DNA of 7,471 nt from positions 1-7,471 of the forward strand of contig QMUI01000037.1 of NCBI GenBank assembly GCA_003660485.1. Direction: 5' to 3'. The number at the start of each line of letters is the position of its first letter. Positions within the stretch are counted from its first letter, which is position 1. Positions 7,145 through 7,471 of this stretch are shown here, in pieces. Both the position numbers and the translations under genes were made by a program. This DNA comes from Thermococci archaeon (GTDB lineage Archaea; Methanobacteriota_B; Thermococci; Thermococcales; Thermococcaceae). The notes below the pieces were generated by a model that was not told the DNA's origin, searched no databases, and was given only the letters and a program-made list of their open reading frames with translations.

Positions 7145-7471
7145 ATGATAGTGGTTCTGAGGCTTGGCCATAGGCCGGAGAGGGACAAAAGGATAACGAC
7201 CCACGTAGCTCTAACTGCTAGGGCTTTTGGGGCCGATGGGGTAGTTATAATAAGTGAGGAAAAAGATGAAAAGGTAAAGGAGAGTGTTGAGGACGTAGTC
7301 AGGAGATGGGGAGGCCCCTTCTTTATAGAGTTCGATAGGAGTTGGAAGAAGAGAATAAGGGAGTTTAATGGCATTAAGGTTCACCTAACGATGTACGGAC
7401 TGCACATAGATGACGTCATCGATGAACTGAAAGAGAAGTTGAGGGAAGGTCATGATTTCATGATAATAGTA
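7145..7471 (+). CDS. tRNA (cytidine-56-2'-O)-methyltransferase aTrm56, 3' end outside window
   Basis: The first 109 codons of a SPOUT-class methylase that transfers a methyl group from SAM to the ribose of C56 in the tRNA T-loop, an archaea-specific modification thought to stabilise the tRNA elbow. The N-terminus [31 protein letters not shown] is the family signature, including the RDKRxTTHV stretch (13-21). [12 protein letters not shown] (79-90) is also conserved. The family length is about 180-200 residues, so roughly 60% is visible; the C-terminal trefoil knot with the SAM site is mostly cut off by the window edge. The start follows GGTGA by six bases and comes six bases after the lipoprotein stop, so the two genes likely form an operon. 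Identification rests on the N-terminus, which closely matches the remembered Pyrococcus protein. Confidence 0.92.
   Translation, partial: MIVVLRLGHRPERDKRITTHVALTARAFGADGVVIISEEKDEKVKESVEDVVRRWGGPFFIEFDRSWKKRIREFNGIKVHLTMYGLHIDDVIDELKEKLREGHDFMIIV

Noticed and set aside
7105..7374. Minus-strand 89-residue frame opposite the lipoprotein 3' end and the tRNA methylase
   Set aside because: The plus strand carries unmistakable aTrm56 sequence; the antisense translation is low-complexity Ser/Leu.

Overview
The window reads as chromosomal DNA from a hyperthermophilic archaeon of the order Thermococcales, most likely a Pyrococcus. The carboxypeptidase matches, nearly residue for residue, what I remember of P. 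furiosus thermostable carboxypeptidase 1. The SAM hydrolase, NMN adenylyltransferase and tRNA C56 ribose methylase match remembered P. horikoshii/P. abyssi proteins. Shine-Dalgarno sites of the GGTGA/GAGGTG type, gene overlaps of a few bases, AT-rich TATA-like boxes and AGA/AGG-dominated arginine codons agree with this. The species cannot be fixed from the sequence alone.

Left part (1-980): an accessory-looking patch. At the left edge a possible small CxxC protein runs off the window on the minus strand. Next, on the minus strand, is a relic of an archaeal P-loop ATPase (118-945). It keeps Walker B, sensor 1 and the C-terminal winged helix but has lost its N-terminus with the Walker A loop. 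Half of its arginine codons are CGN, unlike the genes to its right.

Middle part (981-5469): metabolic housekeeping. A minus-strand M32 carboxypeptidase (981-2474) is divergent from a plus-strand PfkB-family sugar or nucleoside kinase (2552-3373). The kinase converges on a tightly packed minus-strand operon, and the two end genes share the bases TTAA as overlapping stop codons. In transcription order the operon is SAM hydrolase (DUF62), nadM, a 62-residue KH/NusA-like protein and an M50 site-2-type membrane protease. These genes are 4 bases apart or less, or overlap.

Right part (5543-7471): a plus-strand lipoprotein with two beta-sandwich regions and a transglutaminase-like fold, in which the catalytic Cys and His positions appear to be Ser and Phe (a probable pseudoenzyme). 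It is followed six bases later by the tRNA cytidine-56 2'-O-methyltransferase, which runs off the right edge. Both divergent gaps (2475-2551 and 5470-5542) are about 75 bp and each holds one symmetric AT-rich box that could serve both directions.

No CRISPR array, tRNA, rRNA or intact mobile element is visible. The most unusual items are the apparently inactive transglutaminase-fold lipoprotein, the P-loop-less ATPase relic with deviant codon use, and the mini-KH protein placed between NAD synthesis and an intramembrane protease.
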